Assembly: GCA_045546275.1 (NCBI GenBank)
Contig: JAZQCM010000042.1
Span: 79,687-143,686, forward strand
Reading direction: 5' to 3'
DNA: 64,000 bases
DNA from: RGIG1927 sp045546275
GTDB taxonomy: Bacteria > Bacillota > Clostridia > UMGS1883
The notes beneath the pieces are model-generated. The model did not search any database, had not been told where the DNA came from, and saw only the letters and a program-made list of their open reading frames with translations. Below are positions 42,640-51,581 of the stretch, one piece after another; position 1 is the first letter of the stretch, and the number at the start of each line of letters is the position of its first letter. Both the position numbers and the translations under genes were made by a program.

Positions 42640-44609
42640 AAAAGTTTATAATAGTTTTAATTTCTTTATTGCTGCTCACTATTTCCGTTAAAGGGGCAGA
42701 GATTAATTGTGACTTTGAAAACAACGTAAACTCCTTTAAAAGTGTTACAAACACCCTTTCTTATGGTGGGAGTGTAAGCTTTACAAATGGCTTTGTAGGA
42801 AAAGGCATAGAACTTAACGGCACCTACGGGCTTGAAATAGGACAGGTGAACGATTGCTTCACAGTATCTGCAATGGTTAATATTACATCAGGTGGCGGAA
42901 CAGAAACCGTATTTTTCAAAAACATGGGAACTTCATCACAGGAAAAATGGACAAGTGTGATTTATGACGAAGGAACGCCTGCTCTTTGGGCGCACGGCGG
43001 AAATTACAGCTGGAGCCGCCTTATTACCTCAGGTGAAAACACACTTTCACGCTGGGCGTATATTACCTACACTGAGGAAAACGGCATAGGGAAACTGTAT
43101 GTAAACGGCAAATTGGCAGGTAGCAGCAATGCTACTGTTTCTTCGGGTACTATATATGCGGCGAGTACCTACTGGAGTGCGGATGCTCCCAATGGCATAA
43201 TTGACGAAATATATTTTAACAACAGCGTAGCTCTTACCGAAAACCAAATAATGTCTATGTACACCAATCTTGCCATACAGAATGTGTCAATTCCCAAAAA
43301 GACAATAGCTGATATTTCTCTTCCCGAAACAATCGGAAATGCACAGGTAAGTTGGGTTTCAAGTGACGAAAGCGTTATTTCAAACGAAGGCAAGGTAACA
43401 AGAGGCGAAGAAAACGAAACAGTTACACTTTCGCTTTATATGGATAATGAGCTTATTGAAACCTATAATGTAACAGTTTTAAAAAATGCACAGCACACAA
43501 ATGACGAGGTTTTGCTTTCCTACATTTTTGACGAAACAACCGAGGCCGTTGTGGAAGACGTAAGCGGTAACGGCAACCACGGCACCATTTTCGGTGCAAT
43601 GGTAGGCACGCATTTTGACGGTGTGGACGACTATGTGGAGCTTCCGGAAAATCTTCTTGCAAATTCACAAGAGTTTACAATTGTTATGGGTCTTAAATCG
43701 GAAATTGCAAAGACCCATCAGTTTACTTTCTGCTTTGGCAGCGGCACAAATAAATACTTCTTTTTAAACACCTCACGACCGACAACCAACACCTTAAGAT
43801 TAGCTATCACGGAAAACGGTGCAGGTGCTGAAAAGGATGTTGCAAGCATTCCGGGCATCCGTGAAGGGGAGCACGCTCAACTTGCAATAGCAGTTAAGGG
43901 CAGCGAGGCAACAATGTACAAAAATGGTATTCCTGTTGCTTTCGGCGATTTAGGCATTTCGCCTGCAGAGCTTGGTAACACAACTGATAACTGGCTGGCA
44001 AAATCACCCTACAACGACCCTTACTTCAAAGGCGATATTTACGAATTTACTGTTTATTCCAAGGCCCTTGAGTTAAGTGAAATTGAATCAATGCACTACA
44101 CTGAACCTTTAGAAAAAAGCTATATTGAGAAGGTTGAAACCATTTCGGATAATATAACGGTTTACCTTAACCGTTTTTGTATGATGTCGGCAATCTGCTA
44201 TGATAGCCGGGGCAAAATGCTTTGTGCTACAACGAAAAAGGTTTCAGGGGATAATCTCACTGTGGATTTTACGCTTCCTGAAAACACTGCAAATGTGGAG
44301 CTTGCGGCATATGATGCCCACAGAGGAATAATAAAGGACAAAATGGCTGTAGCTATGTACGATGGTGTAGTCGCATACTATTCCGATGGTGAAAACATTA
44401 AAATAACAAACACAACAGCCTTTGACAAAAATGTTAGTTTAGTGCAGGCTGTTTACAACGGAGATATTCTCAAGGATATAAAAACAATTCCCGTAAAGAT
44501 AAAGGCTTTGTCATACACTGTGGTTGAAAATCCTGTGGAAAAAGGTGGCAAACTTATGGTGTGGTACAGCGTAAAATCCATGGAGCCTGCTTTGGGCTTA
44601 GAAAACTAA
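42636..44609 (+). CDS. Exported protein with two LamG-like jellyroll domains
   Basis: A 657-residue secreted protein. After the signal peptide (about 1-20) come a LamG/concanavalin-like domain (about 25-205), an atrophied Ig-like domain (about 215-285, VSWVSSDESVISNEGKVTRG), a second LamG-like domain (about 295-490) and a C-terminal beta region. No catalytic residues are evident; it probably binds carbohydrate. Tight coupling to GH43 suggests that it helps that enzyme bind its substrate. Confidence 0.8.
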   Translation: MKKFIIVLISLLLLTISVKGAEINCDFENNVNSFKSVTNTLSYGGSVSFTNGFVGKGIELNGTYGLEIGQVNDCFTVSAMVNITSGGGTETVFFKNMGTSSQEKWTSVIYDEGTPALWAHGGNYSWSRLITSGENTLSRWAYITYTEENGIGKLYVNGKLAGSSNATVSSGTIYAASTYWSADAPNGIIDEIYFNNSVALTENQIMSMYTNLAIQNVSIPKKTIADISLPETIGNAQVSWVSSDESVISNEGKVTRGEENETVTLSLYMDNELIETYNVTVLKNAQHTNDEVLLSYIFDETTEAVVEDVSGNGNHGTIFGAMVGTHFDGVDDYVELPENLLANSQEFTIVMGLKSEIAKTHQFTFCFGSGTNKYFFLNTSRPTTNTLRLAITENGAGAEKDVASIPGIREGEHAQLAIAVKGSEATMYKNGIPVAFGDLGISPAELGNTTDNWLAKSPYNDPYFKGDIYEFTVYSKALELSEIESMHYTEPLEKSYIEKVETISDNITVYLNRFCMMSAICYDSRGKMLCATTKKVSGDNLTVDFTLPENTANVELAAYDAHRGIIKDKMAVAMYDGVVAYYSDGENIKITNTTAFDKNVSLVQAVYNGDILKDIKTIPVKIKALSYTVVENPVEKGGKLMVWYSVKSMEPALGLEN

Positions 44610-44625
44610 ACAAGGAGATAAAAAC

Positions 44626-45186
44626 ATGCTTACTTTAGAAAAAGCAAAAGAACTGCTTAATAAAACCACCACCGAGGAGCATTTGTTCCTGCATGCAAAA
44701 AATGTAATGGCGGCAATGGAGGGGCTTGCAAAGCACTTTGGAGAAAACCCTGAACACTGGAAGGCAATCGGGTACCTGCACGATTACGACTACGAGCAGT
44801 TCCCCGAGGAGCACTTGCAGCACACTGAAAAACCTCTTAAAGAGGAAGGCCTGGAGGATTTTGAAATCCGTGCAATCCTTGCTCACGGCTACATGATAAT
44901 AAACAGTGTTGAACCTTTGACAAACCTGGAAAAATCACTTTTTGCAGTTGATGAACTGACAGGCATTATTCAAGCGGCAGCAAGGATGCGTCCCATGGGT
45001 ATAACCGACATGGAAGTGTCCAGCTTTATGAAAAAGTTCAAGGACAAAAAGTTTGCGGCAAAGTGTGACCGTGAGCTTATAAAAAAAGCTTGCGAAATGC
45101 TTGGCATGGAGGTTAAAGAGGTTGCAGAAATTTGTATTGAGTCAATGAAAAACTATGCCGAGGAATTACAGCTTGGGGTAAAGTAG
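44626..45186 (+). CDS. HD-domain protein (HDIG type)
   Basis: A 186-residue cytosolic protein with an HD-type metal site: HLFLHAKNV, YLHDYDYE and AILAHG. HDIG proteins of this length are widespread in clostridia and are presumed phosphohydrolases; the substrate is unknown. ACAAGGAG precedes the ATG, 16 nt after the LamG gene stop, so it may share that transcript, although the function looks unrelated. Confidence 0.8.
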   Translation: MLTLEKAKELLNKTTTEEHLFLHAKNVMAAMEGLAKHFGENPEHWKAIGYLHDYDYEQFPEEHLQHTEKPLKEEGLEDFEIRAILAHGYMIINSVEPLTNLEKSLFAVDELTGIIQAAARMRPMGITDMEVSSFMKKFKDKKFAAKCDRELIKKACEMLGMEVKEVAEICIESMKNYAEELQLGVK

Positions 45187-45193
45187 TGCTAAA

Positions 45194-45231
45194 ACAGAGT
45201 GGAGAGAAAAATTCTTTCCACTCTGTTTTTC
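45194..45231 (+). terminator. Terminator after the HD-domain gene
   Basis: ACAGAGTGGA and TCCACTCTGT form a 10-bp stem followed by TTTTTC. The T-run merges into the -35 of the nadB promoter. Confidence 0.85.
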
Positions 45232-45260
45232 TTGACAGTAATTTGCACTTGGTGTAAAAT
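45232..45260 (+). promoter_or_regulatory. Promoter of nadBC
   Basis: Perfect TTGACA, 17-bp spacer, TAAAAT, 31 nt before nadB. Confidence 0.75.
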
Positions 45261-45291
45261 AAAGGTATCTATATTGAAAGGATCTGACTGT

Positions 45292-46608
45292 ATGCTCAAG
45301 GCTGATGTTGTAATTGTCGGCAGTGGTGTTGCAGGACTTTTCTGTGCACTTAATCTGCCTGAGAACATGAATATTATTATTGTCACCAAGGACAAGGTTG
45401 AAAACAGCGATTCGTCTCTTGCACAGGGTGGCATATGCGTTTTACATGATGAAAATGACTATGACAGCTTTTACGAAGATACAATGAGAGCAGGTCATTA
45501 CCAAAACAATCCCGAAAGTGTTGACATTATGATAAGAAGCTCAAGGGACATTATAAACACACTCATAGAAAACGGGGTTAGGTTTGAAAGGGATAAGAAC
45601 GGTAATCTTCTCTACACTAAAGAGGGCGCTCATTCAAGAGCAAGAATTCTTTTCCATAAGGACGTTACAGGTAAGGAAATTACATATAAGCTCATTGACA
45701 AGGTTAAAAAGCTTGACAATGTTCAGATTATTGAAAACTTTGCAATGATTGACATTATCGAAAAGGATAATGTGTGTTTGGGCATTGTGGGCGTTGACAA
45801 TGAGGGCAACAAGGGTGTAATTGGTGCCAAGTGTACTGTTTTTGCAACAGGCGGCATAGGCGGTCTTTATAAAGACTCCACCAACTACCGCCACCTCACA
45901 GGCGATGCTCTGGCAATAAGCCTTGACCATGGCATAAAATTACAGGATGTTGACTATGTGCAAATTCATCCAACAGCATTTTACTCCAAAGAATACGGAA
46001 GAAGATTTCTTATTTCTGAATCCTGCCGTGGCGAGGGTGCGCTTCTTTTGAATAAAAACAAAGAACGCTTTACAGATGAGCTTCAGCCAAGAGATGTTGT
46101 GACAAATGCAATTTTTGCCCAAATGGAAAAAGAGGGCAGCGAGCATGTGTGGCTTGACTTAACACCCATCGGTGAGGAAGAGATAAAGGGTCATTTCCCC
46201 AATATTTACGAAAAGTGCTTAAAGCACGGCTACGATATTACAAAGGAGCCTATCCCCATCACTCCCGCACAGCACTATTTCATGGGTGGAATATGGGTTG
46301 ACATGAATTCAAAAACAACAATGGAAAACCTTTACGCAGTAGGCGAAACCTCCTGTAACGGGGTGCATGGCAAAAACCGCTTAGCGTCAAATTCGCTTTT
46401 GGAGGCAATTGTTTTTGCAAAGCGTGCAGCACTTGAAATTGGCGAAAAATTTGAAGAATATGAAAAAATGGTTGAAGAAAAGTTAAACGGTGAGGATATT
46501 GAAAAAGCACGTTTGAATGAAAAGTATTTTGACCTTGACAATCTTCGTGAAAGATATAAAAAGCTTGTTTTAGATGAAATTGAAAAGGAGAGAAAAAACC
46601 GTGAATGA
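45292..46608 (+). CDS. nadB: L-aspartate oxidase
   Basis: A 438-residue FAD enzyme that converts aspartate to iminoaspartate for de novo NAD synthesis. The FAD-binding GSGVAG lies near residue 10; SSLAQGGI, HSRARILFHKDVTG, HPTAFY, ISESCRGEGALLLN and the late GENSCNGVHG-like motif (GETSCNGVHGKNRLASNSLLE) match NadB. The family often exceeds 500 residues; the C-terminal helical domain is shorter here. ATG 45292 has GAAAGGA upstream. It overlaps nadC by 8 bp. The third gene usually found with this pair, nadA, is not in the window. Confidence 0.92.
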   Translation: MLKADVVIVGSGVAGLFCALNLPENMNIIIVTKDKVENSDSSLAQGGICVLHDENDYDSFYEDTMRAGHYQNNPESVDIMIRSSRDIINTLIENGVRFERDKNGNLLYTKEGAHSRARILFHKDVTGKEITYKLIDKVKKLDNVQIIENFAMIDIIEKDNVCLGIVGVDNEGNKGVIGAKCTVFATGGIGGLYKDSTNYRHLTGDALAISLDHGIKLQDVDYVQIHPTAFYSKEYGRRFLISESCRGEGALLLNKNKERFTDELQPRDVVTNAIFAQMEKEGSEHVWLDLTPIGEEEIKGHFPNIYEKCLKHGYDITKEPIPITPAQHYFMGGIWVDMNSKTTMENLYAVGETSCNGVHGKNRLASNSLLEAIVFAKRAALEIGEKFEEYEKMVEEKLNGEDIEKARLNEKYFDLDNLRERYKKLVLDEIEKERKNRE

Positions 46609-47452
46609 TATTACAATGAAATTAGTTTGTGACGATTTGATTTTAGCGGCACTTAAAGAGGACATCACAAGTGAGGACATTTCCACCCAGGCAGTTATGC
46701 CCAACTATTGCAAGGGCGAGGTACAGCTTATTTGTAAAGAAGATGGCGTTATTGCAGGGTTGGACATTTTCAAGAGAGTGTTTGAGCTTTTGGACGAAAA
46801 TACTGTTACCGAGCTTTATGTTAAGGATGGCGATGAAGTTAAAAATAAACAGCTTCTTGCCACCGTTACAGGCGACATTCGTGTTCTTCTCTCGGGCGAA
46901 AGAACAGCGCTTAACTATCTTCAAAGAATGAGCGGTATTGCTACATATACAAAAAAAGTTGCATCACTTCTTGAAGGCACAAACACAAAGCTTCTTGACA
47001 CAAGAAAGACAACTCCCAACATGCGTATTTTTGAAAAGTATGCAGTTAAGCAGGGGGGCGGTAATAACCATCGTTACAACCTTTCCGACTGTGTAATGTT
47101 AAAGGACAATCACATCGGTGCGGCAGGTGGTGTGGCTAAGGCTGTGAAAATGGCCCGTGACTACATTTCATTTGTAACAAAAATTGAGGTTGAATGTGAA
47201 AACCTTGATATGGTTCGTGAAGCCGTTGAAGCAGGGGCAGATATTATAATGCTGGACAATATGACAGACGACATGATGAGAGAAGCGGTTAAGATTATTA
47301 ACGGCAGAGCTTTAACGGAGTGCTCAGGCAATGTAACTGCTGAAAACATTAAAAGAATTACCGACATTGGCGTTGACTTTGTGTCAAGTGGTGCACTTAC
47401 ACATTCGGCACCTATACTGGACGTAAGCTTGAAGAATTTACACGCCATATAA
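46601..47452 (+). CDS. nadC: Nicotinate-nucleotide diphosphorylase (quinolinate phosphoribosyltransferase)
   Basis: A 283-residue enzyme converting quinolinate and PRPP to nicotinate mononucleotide. Diagnostic motifs: ERTALNYLQRMSGIAT, DTRKTTPNMRIFEKYAV, GGGNNHRYNLSD, MLKDNHI, and SGALTHSAPILDVSL at the end. The start chosen is GTG 46601 with AAGGAGAG about 9 nt upstream; ATG 46616 is the alternative. Confidence 0.93.
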   Translation: MNDITMKLVCDDLILAALKEDITSEDISTQAVMPNYCKGEVQLICKEDGVIAGLDIFKRVFELLDENTVTELYVKDGDEVKNKQLLATVTGDIRVLLSGERTALNYLQRMSGIATYTKKVASLLEGTNTKLLDTRKTTPNMRIFEKYAVKQGGGNNHRYNLSDCVMLKDNHIGAAGGVAKAVKMARDYISFVTKIEVECENLDMVREAVEAGADIIMLDNMTDDMMREAVKIINGRALTECSGNVTAENIKRITDIGVDFVSSGALTHSAPILDVSLKNLHAI

Positions 47453-47455
47453 GAT

Positions 47456-47555
47456 AAAAACGGAGCAAAAAGCATTTTAAAGCAACGAAAGACCATTTTG
47501 GACAGTCCCGAAATGGTCTTTAAATTTGCCTGAGTTTAGCTTGTGCTCCGTTTTT
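47456..47555. terminator. Nested two-level hairpin between convergent genes
   Basis: The outer stem AAAAACGGAGCA (47456-47467) / TGCTCCGTTTTT (47544-47555) encloses an inner stem AAAGACCATTT / AAATGGTCTTT. T-runs on both strands let it stop transcription from nadC and from the minus-strand genes. Confidence 0.75.
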
Positions 47556-47604
47556 GTTATAATGCCTACGGACTTATTTTCTTCTTTTTTGCAGCTTAAA
47601 GCGG

Positions 47605-48285
47605 TTATTCTTCCGTGGTGGCATATTCTATATTGATTTCAAATCCGTTATAGCCGTTCAATGAACCTTCGGTTTTAATAACAACTTTGTCGATTGAGCC
47701 GACATTTTTTAAAATTTTGTAGGTATCATCGTAATTGTTATGCTCGCACATTACTGAGGCAGCCTTTGCTGTGATGCGTGTAATATCATCCATTGTACAT
47801 TCGGCTGCAATTTGTGGCGGTATTTTTACAGTCATACCTTTAACTGTTCCGAAAGCATCTGTTTTTAAGGATATTGTTGCAGGAGTGGGTGCCGGAATTA
47901 CCTCCAGTATGCCGTCTACGATTTCTGTTGAGGCTTCGCCGACAGTGTCAATAAACACGAATACGTTTTCCCCTAAGGTGCTGTTTTTGGAATGCCTTCT
48001 TATGGTGCCTGACAGGCTTTGGGATGATTGAGAGCTCATTTTGCTCTGCCATAATTCGCAATCTGCATTCCACAGCTTTATACATTCGCCAACCTTTACG
48101 CCATTGATAAAAAACATCCAATAAAGAAATGCGATAACACAAGACAGCGAAAGAGCAATAACCCGTCTTATAATAATTTTGACGACAGGTTTTTTATATT
48201 CAACAGGCGCCGCAGGTGCCCCGCAATGTTCGCAGAATTTTACGTTTTTTTCAAGCTCGTTCCAGCAATGCTTACAATATGCCAC
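47605..48285 (-). CDS. Zinc-ribbon membrane protein
   Basis: A 226-residue protein. Residues 1-24 are a zinc ribbon (CKHC and CEHC). One hydrophobic helix lies at about 38-60, then an extracytoplasmic domain (about 65-226) of unknown type rich in beta structure. It is the second gene of a minus-strand pair, 16 nt after the multi-zinc-ribbon gene. Such proteins are common in clostridia and uncharacterised. Confidence 0.65.
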   Translation of the reverse strand: MAYCKHCWNELEKNVKFCEHCGAPAAPVEYKKPVVKIIIRRVIALSLSCVIAFLYWMFFINGVKVGECIKLWNADCELWQSKMSSQSSQSLSGTIRRHSKNSTLGENVFVFIDTVGEASTEIVDGILEVIPAPTPATISLKTDAFGTVKGMTVKIPPQIAAECTMDDITRITAKAASVMCEHNNYDDTYKILKNVGSIDKVVIKTEGSLNGYNGFEINIEYATTEE

Positions 48286-48301
48286 GATATCAACTCCAGT
48301 T

Positions 48302-48724
48302 TTAATTGTTAAGCTTTATTCCGCAATGTGGGCAGAAAAGGGCAGTTTCACTTAAAGTGCCGCTGCATGAAGGACAAGTGGGGGTTTCATTAAAGGGCTT
48401 GGCAGGATTTTTGCCGCAGGTGGGACAAACTGTTGCAGCGGTGCTTACCCTTTTGTTACAGTGCATACAATGGGTCATACCTTCTCTTGCGGTTTTAGGC
48501 TTGAATTCCCATTTAACCTTTGTATAAACCTTTTCCTTAACAGCAATTTCCTTTCCGCAGGCAGGGCAGTAGGGTTCATTTATATCAACCCACCTGTTGC
48601 AACCGGGACAATGCATAAGTCCGGGAGAAGCTGTCAGGGTTTTATCCTCATTGATTGTTGTTCCGCAGAAAGCACAAAGGTCTCCTGCCTTCCATTTACC
48701 ACAGATTTTACAAAAGCTCGACAT
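48302..48724 (-). CDS. Protein made of tandem zinc ribbons
   Basis: A 140-residue protein with eight cysteine pairs of type CxxC (CKIC/CAFC, CPGC/CPAC, CMHC/CPTC, CPSC/CPHC), i.e. four consecutive zinc ribbons with no other domain. Role unknown; likely a scaffold or nucleic-acid/protein adaptor. It is the first gene of the minus-strand pair. Confidence 0.75.
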   Translation of the reverse strand: MSSFCKICGKWKAGDLCAFCGTTINEDKTLTASPGLMHCPGCNRWVDINEPYCPACGKEIAVKEKVYTKVKWEFKPKTAREGMTHCMHCNKRVSTAATVCPTCGKNPAKPFNETPTCPSCSGTLSETALFCPHCGIKLNN

Positions 48725-48757
48725 AGTAACACCTCATTTGATACACACCTTGTAAAA

Positions 48758-48786
48758 ATAATATAATAATTTTCATGCAAAATCAA
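48758..48786 (-). promoter_or_regulatory. Promoter of the zinc-ribbon pair
   Basis: On the minus strand: TTGATT, 17-bp spacer, TATTAT, about 34 nt before the first gene. Confidence 0.5.
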
Positions 48787-48891
48787 GTGTTTTTAAATTT
48801 TTGAGGGAGATGGGATAATAGGGGATTTCCCGGCAAGAATATATGCAAATTAAGTATATAGAAAAAAGGCAGAAAAAGGTTATAAAAACAC

Positions 48892-48920
48892 TTGACAATA
48901 TTTTTCCTTTATGGTACAAT
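48892..48920 (+). promoter_or_regulatory. Promoter of rpsB-tsf
   Basis: Perfect TTGACA, 17-bp spacer, TACAAT with extended TGG. The transcript would have a leader of about 145 nt. Confidence 0.75.
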
Positions 48921-48939
48921 ATCGGAGCGTAAAAATTCA

Positions 48940-49004
48940 CACATTCTCTGAGTGCCGCCCGGTGCCCTGAAAAATCGGGGTTGGCGGACACATTGAGGAG
49001 AGTG
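48940..49004 (+). promoter_or_regulatory. Structured rpsB 5' leader, candidate autoregulatory element
   Basis: Three coaxial stems: CAC-TCTC (48940-48948) with GAGA-GTG (48998-49004); GTGCCGCC (48952-48959) with GGCGG-A-CAC (48983-48991); CCCTGA (48965-48970) with TCGGGG (48975-48980) around AAAA. It lies between the promoter and rpsB. Leader control by ribosomal protein S2 is known in other bacteria; here it is inferred from position and structure. Confidence 0.55.
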
Positions 49005-49071
49005 GAGGCTGCCTTTTCATTTTGACATGGTGAGAGGGTAAAAAAACTAAATAAAAGAGAGGTGTTTTAAC

Positions 49072-49809
49072 ATGTCAGTTATTTCTATGAAGCAGCTTCT
49101 TGAAGCTGGTGTACACTTTGGTCATCAGACAAGAAGATGGAACCCCAAGATGGCAGAATACATTTTTACAGAAAGAAATGGTATCTACATCATCGACCTT
49201 CAGAAGACAGTAAAGAAGATTGAAGAAGCTTACGATTTTGTACGTGAAATCGCTCAGAACGGCGGCGAAGTTCTCTTCGTTGGTACAAAGAAGCAGGCTC
49301 AGGAAACAATCAAGGAAGAAGCTATCCGTGTTGGTATGCACTACGTTGACGCTCGTTGGCTTGGTGGTATGCTCACAAACTTCAAGACAATCAAGAGAAG
49401 AATTGACCGTCTTGAACAGCTTCACAAGATGGAAGAAGATGGCACATTTGATCTTCTCCCCAAGAAGGAAGTAAGCATACTTATGGGCGAAATGGAAAAG
49501 CTCGAAAAGTACCTTGGCGGTATTAAGAGCCTCAGAAAGACTCCCGCTTGTATGTTCGTAGTTGACCCCAGAAAGGAAAAGATTGCTATCAGCGAAGCTA
49601 AGAAGCTTGGTATTCCTGTAGTTGCTATCGTTGACACAAACTGTGACCCCGAAGAAGTTGATTACGTAATTCCCGGTAACGACGACGCTATCCGTGCCGT
49701 AAAGCTTGTTACAAGCACAATTGCAAATGCAATCGTTGAAGGCAGAGAAGGTAAGATGGGCGCTGCTGCTGAAGAACAGACAGAAGAAATCGAAATCACA
49801 GTAGAATAA
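49072..49809 (+). CDS. rpsB: 30S ribosomal protein S2
   Basis: A 245-residue protein with S2 hallmarks: MKQLLEAGVHFGHQTRRWNP at the start, YVDARWLGGMLTNFKTI, PALLFVVDP-like ACMFVVDPRKE, and GIPVVAIVDTNCDPEEVDYVIPGNDDAIR. An acidic tail follows. AGAGAGGTG precedes the ATG. Followed 20 nt later by tsf, the universal gene order. Confidence 0.98.
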   Translation: MSVISMKQLLEAGVHFGHQTRRWNPKMAEYIFTERNGIYIIDLQKTVKKIEEAYDFVREIAQNGGEVLFVGTKKQAQETIKEEAIRVGMHYVDARWLGGMLTNFKTIKRRIDRLEQLHKMEEDGTFDLLPKKEVSILMGEMEKLEKYLGGIKSLRKTPACMFVVDPRKEKIAISEAKKLGIPVVAIVDTNCDPEEVDYVIPGNDDAIRAVKLVTSTIANAIVEGREGKMGAAAEEQTEEIEITVE

Positions 49810-49828
49810 TATATAGGAGGAAAAAATA

Positions 49829-50746
49829 ATGGCTGCTATTACTGCTAAAAGTGTTAGTGAATTAAGAGAAAAGACAGGTTGCGGTATGATGGACTGTAAA
49901 AAGGCCCTCGTTGCAACTGATGGTGATATGGACAAGGCTATTGAATTCCTCAGAGAAAAAGGTCTTGCAACAGCTGCTAAGAAGGCAGGCAGAATTGCTT
50001 CCGAAGGTATCGTAAACGTTACTATTTGTGACGAATGCGGTGCAGGTGTTGTTTTGGAAGTAAACGCTGAAACAGACTTTGTTGCTAAGAACGAAGAATT
50101 CCGTAATTTTGTTGACGCTGTAGCTAAGGTTATTCTTAAGAAGAACCCTGCAGACGTTGAAGCTCTCCTTGCTCTTGAAATCGAGGACGGCAAGACAGTT
50201 GACGCTGCTCTTAAGGAAAAGATTGCTACAATCGGTGAAAACATGAACATCCGTCGTTTCGTAAGATACGAAGGTAACCTTATCGGTTATGTTCACGGTG
50301 GCGGCAGAATCGGCGTTATGGTTAAGTTTAACCTCGGCGACGAAGCAGTTGCAAAGAACGAAGCATTTGCTGAATATGCAAAGAACGTTGCTATGCAGAT
50401 TGCTGCTATTAACCCCCTCTACCTTGACCGCGCTTCTGTTCCTGCAGAAGTTGTTGAAAAGGAAAAGGAAATCCTTACAGCTCAGGCTATTAACGAAGGT
50501 AAGCCCGCTAATATCGCTGAAAAGATGGTTGCAGGCAGAATTAATAAGTACTACAAGGAAAACTGCCTTGTTGAACAGGAATACGTTAAGAATCCTGACT
50601 TAACAATCACATCCTACACAGCTGAAGTTGCAAAGAACCTCGGTACAACAATCGAAATCGTTTCCTACACACGTTTGGAAAAGGGCGAAGGTCTTGAAAA
50701 GAAGGAAGAAAACTTTGCAGACGAAGTTGCAAGCATGATGAAGTAA
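49829..50746 (+). CDS. tsf: Elongation factor Ts
   Basis: A 305-residue nucleotide exchange factor for EF-Tu: SVSELREKTGCGMMDCKKAL at the N-terminus and NAETDFVAKNEEF are diagnostic. Length is typical. AGGAGG precedes the ATG. Cotranscribed with rpsB and followed by a terminator. Confidence 0.98.
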   Translation: MAAITAKSVSELREKTGCGMMDCKKALVATDGDMDKAIEFLREKGLATAAKKAGRIASEGIVNVTICDECGAGVVLEVNAETDFVAKNEEFRNFVDAVAKVILKKNPADVEALLALEIEDGKTVDAALKEKIATIGENMNIRRFVRYEGNLIGYVHGGGRIGVMVKFNLGDEAVAKNEAFAEYAKNVAMQIAAINPLYLDRASVPAEVVEKEKEILTAQAINEGKPANIAEKMVAGRINKYYKENCLVEQEYVKNPDLTITSYTAEVAKNLGTTIEIVSYTRLEKGEGLEKKEENFADEVASMMK

Positions 50747-50759
50747 TTTAAAAAACACA

Positions 50760-50799
50760 AAACGGAGCTTTCACTTGTGAAAGTTCCGTTTCTTTTTTT
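50760..50799 (+). terminator. Terminator of rpsB-tsf
   Basis: AAACGGAGCTTTCAC and GTGAAAGTTCCGTTT form a 15-bp stem with one G-T pair, followed by a T-run. Confidence 0.9.
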
Positions 50800-50807
50800 C
50801 ATAAACA

Positions 50808-50836
50808 TTGACAAATCGCACAGATTGTTGTAAAAT
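50808..50836 (+). promoter_or_regulatory. Promoter of the capsule-type kinase module
   Basis: Perfect TTGACA, 17-bp spacer, TAAAAT. Confidence 0.7.
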
Positions 50837-50878
50837 ATAGAAGGATTATTGCGACATTTTGTAAAAGGAGCGGAAATT

Positions 50879-51568
50879 ATGAATTCGTCTAAAAATATTG
50901 AATATATTGACCTTATGGATATTGCGAAACGATTGTGGGCGTACAAGCTTCCCATGGTGGCTGTAGGCATTATTGTTGCGTTACTTTTTTCCATAAAAGT
51001 AGCTTTTTTCGTTGAAGACAGATATGTTGCATCAGGAATTTTGTATGTAACAAACCGTAGTGACGGCTCAGAAGAGGTTAACGGCGAAATCAGTAAGAGT
51101 GATATTGAAACCGCTATCAGTATGAGTACAACCTACAAAGAAATTCTTAAAACCCGCACCTTCCTTGCTGAGGTAAGTGAAGATATCGGCGGAAAGTACA
51201 GCTGGAAGCAGATAAAAGGCATGATGAGCATTACAAACATTAACGAAACAGAGTTGCTTCAGATTTCTGTTTCGGCAAATAATCCTAAGGACGCGTACGA
51301 GGTTGCAAACAGCCTTATTAACCATGCACCCAAAAAGCTTTCGGGCATTTTCAAGCAGGGTCAGGCTGAAATTGTTGATGAACCCGTGCTTCCTACAGGT
51401 GCTGTGAACAAGGGTATTGCAGGCGAAGCTGCAAAGGGCTTTATTTTGGGCTTGTTCCTTGTTGTTGCAGTTGTTGTTGTAATCAATCTCTTCGACACAA
51501 AGGTAAGAAAGAGCGAAGAGGTTGCAAAGAGATACGATGTTTCTATCTTAGGTGAAATTCATCAGTAA
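50879..51568 (+). CDS. Wzz-type chain-length determinant / BY-kinase modulator
   Basis: A 229-residue membrane protein with two helices (about 25-45 and 190-212) flanking an extracytoplasmic domain, the layout of CapA/YveK-type adaptors of bacterial tyrosine kinases. The start is ATG 50879 behind AAAAGGAG. The kinase gene follows within 13 nt. It probably activates that kinase and controls length or export of a surface polysaccharide. Confidence 0.85.
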   Translation: MNSSKNIEYIDLMDIAKRLWAYKLPMVAVGIIVALLFSIKVAFFVEDRYVASGILYVTNRSDGSEEVNGEISKSDIETAISMSTTYKEILKTRTFLAEVSEDIGGKYSWKQIKGMMSITNINETELLQISVSANNPKDAYEVANSLINHAPKKLSGIFKQGQAEIVDEPVLPTGAVNKGIAGEAAKGFILGLFLVVAVVVVINLFDTKVRKSEEVAKRYDVSILGEIHQ

Positions 51569-51581
51569 GGAGGGAATTGCA

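Noticed and set aside
49075..50250. 391-codon open frame on the minus strand across rpsB and tsf
   Set aside because: It lies antisense to two universally conserved genes, has low-complexity composition and no ribosome site; a by-product of the biased codon use of highly expressed genes.
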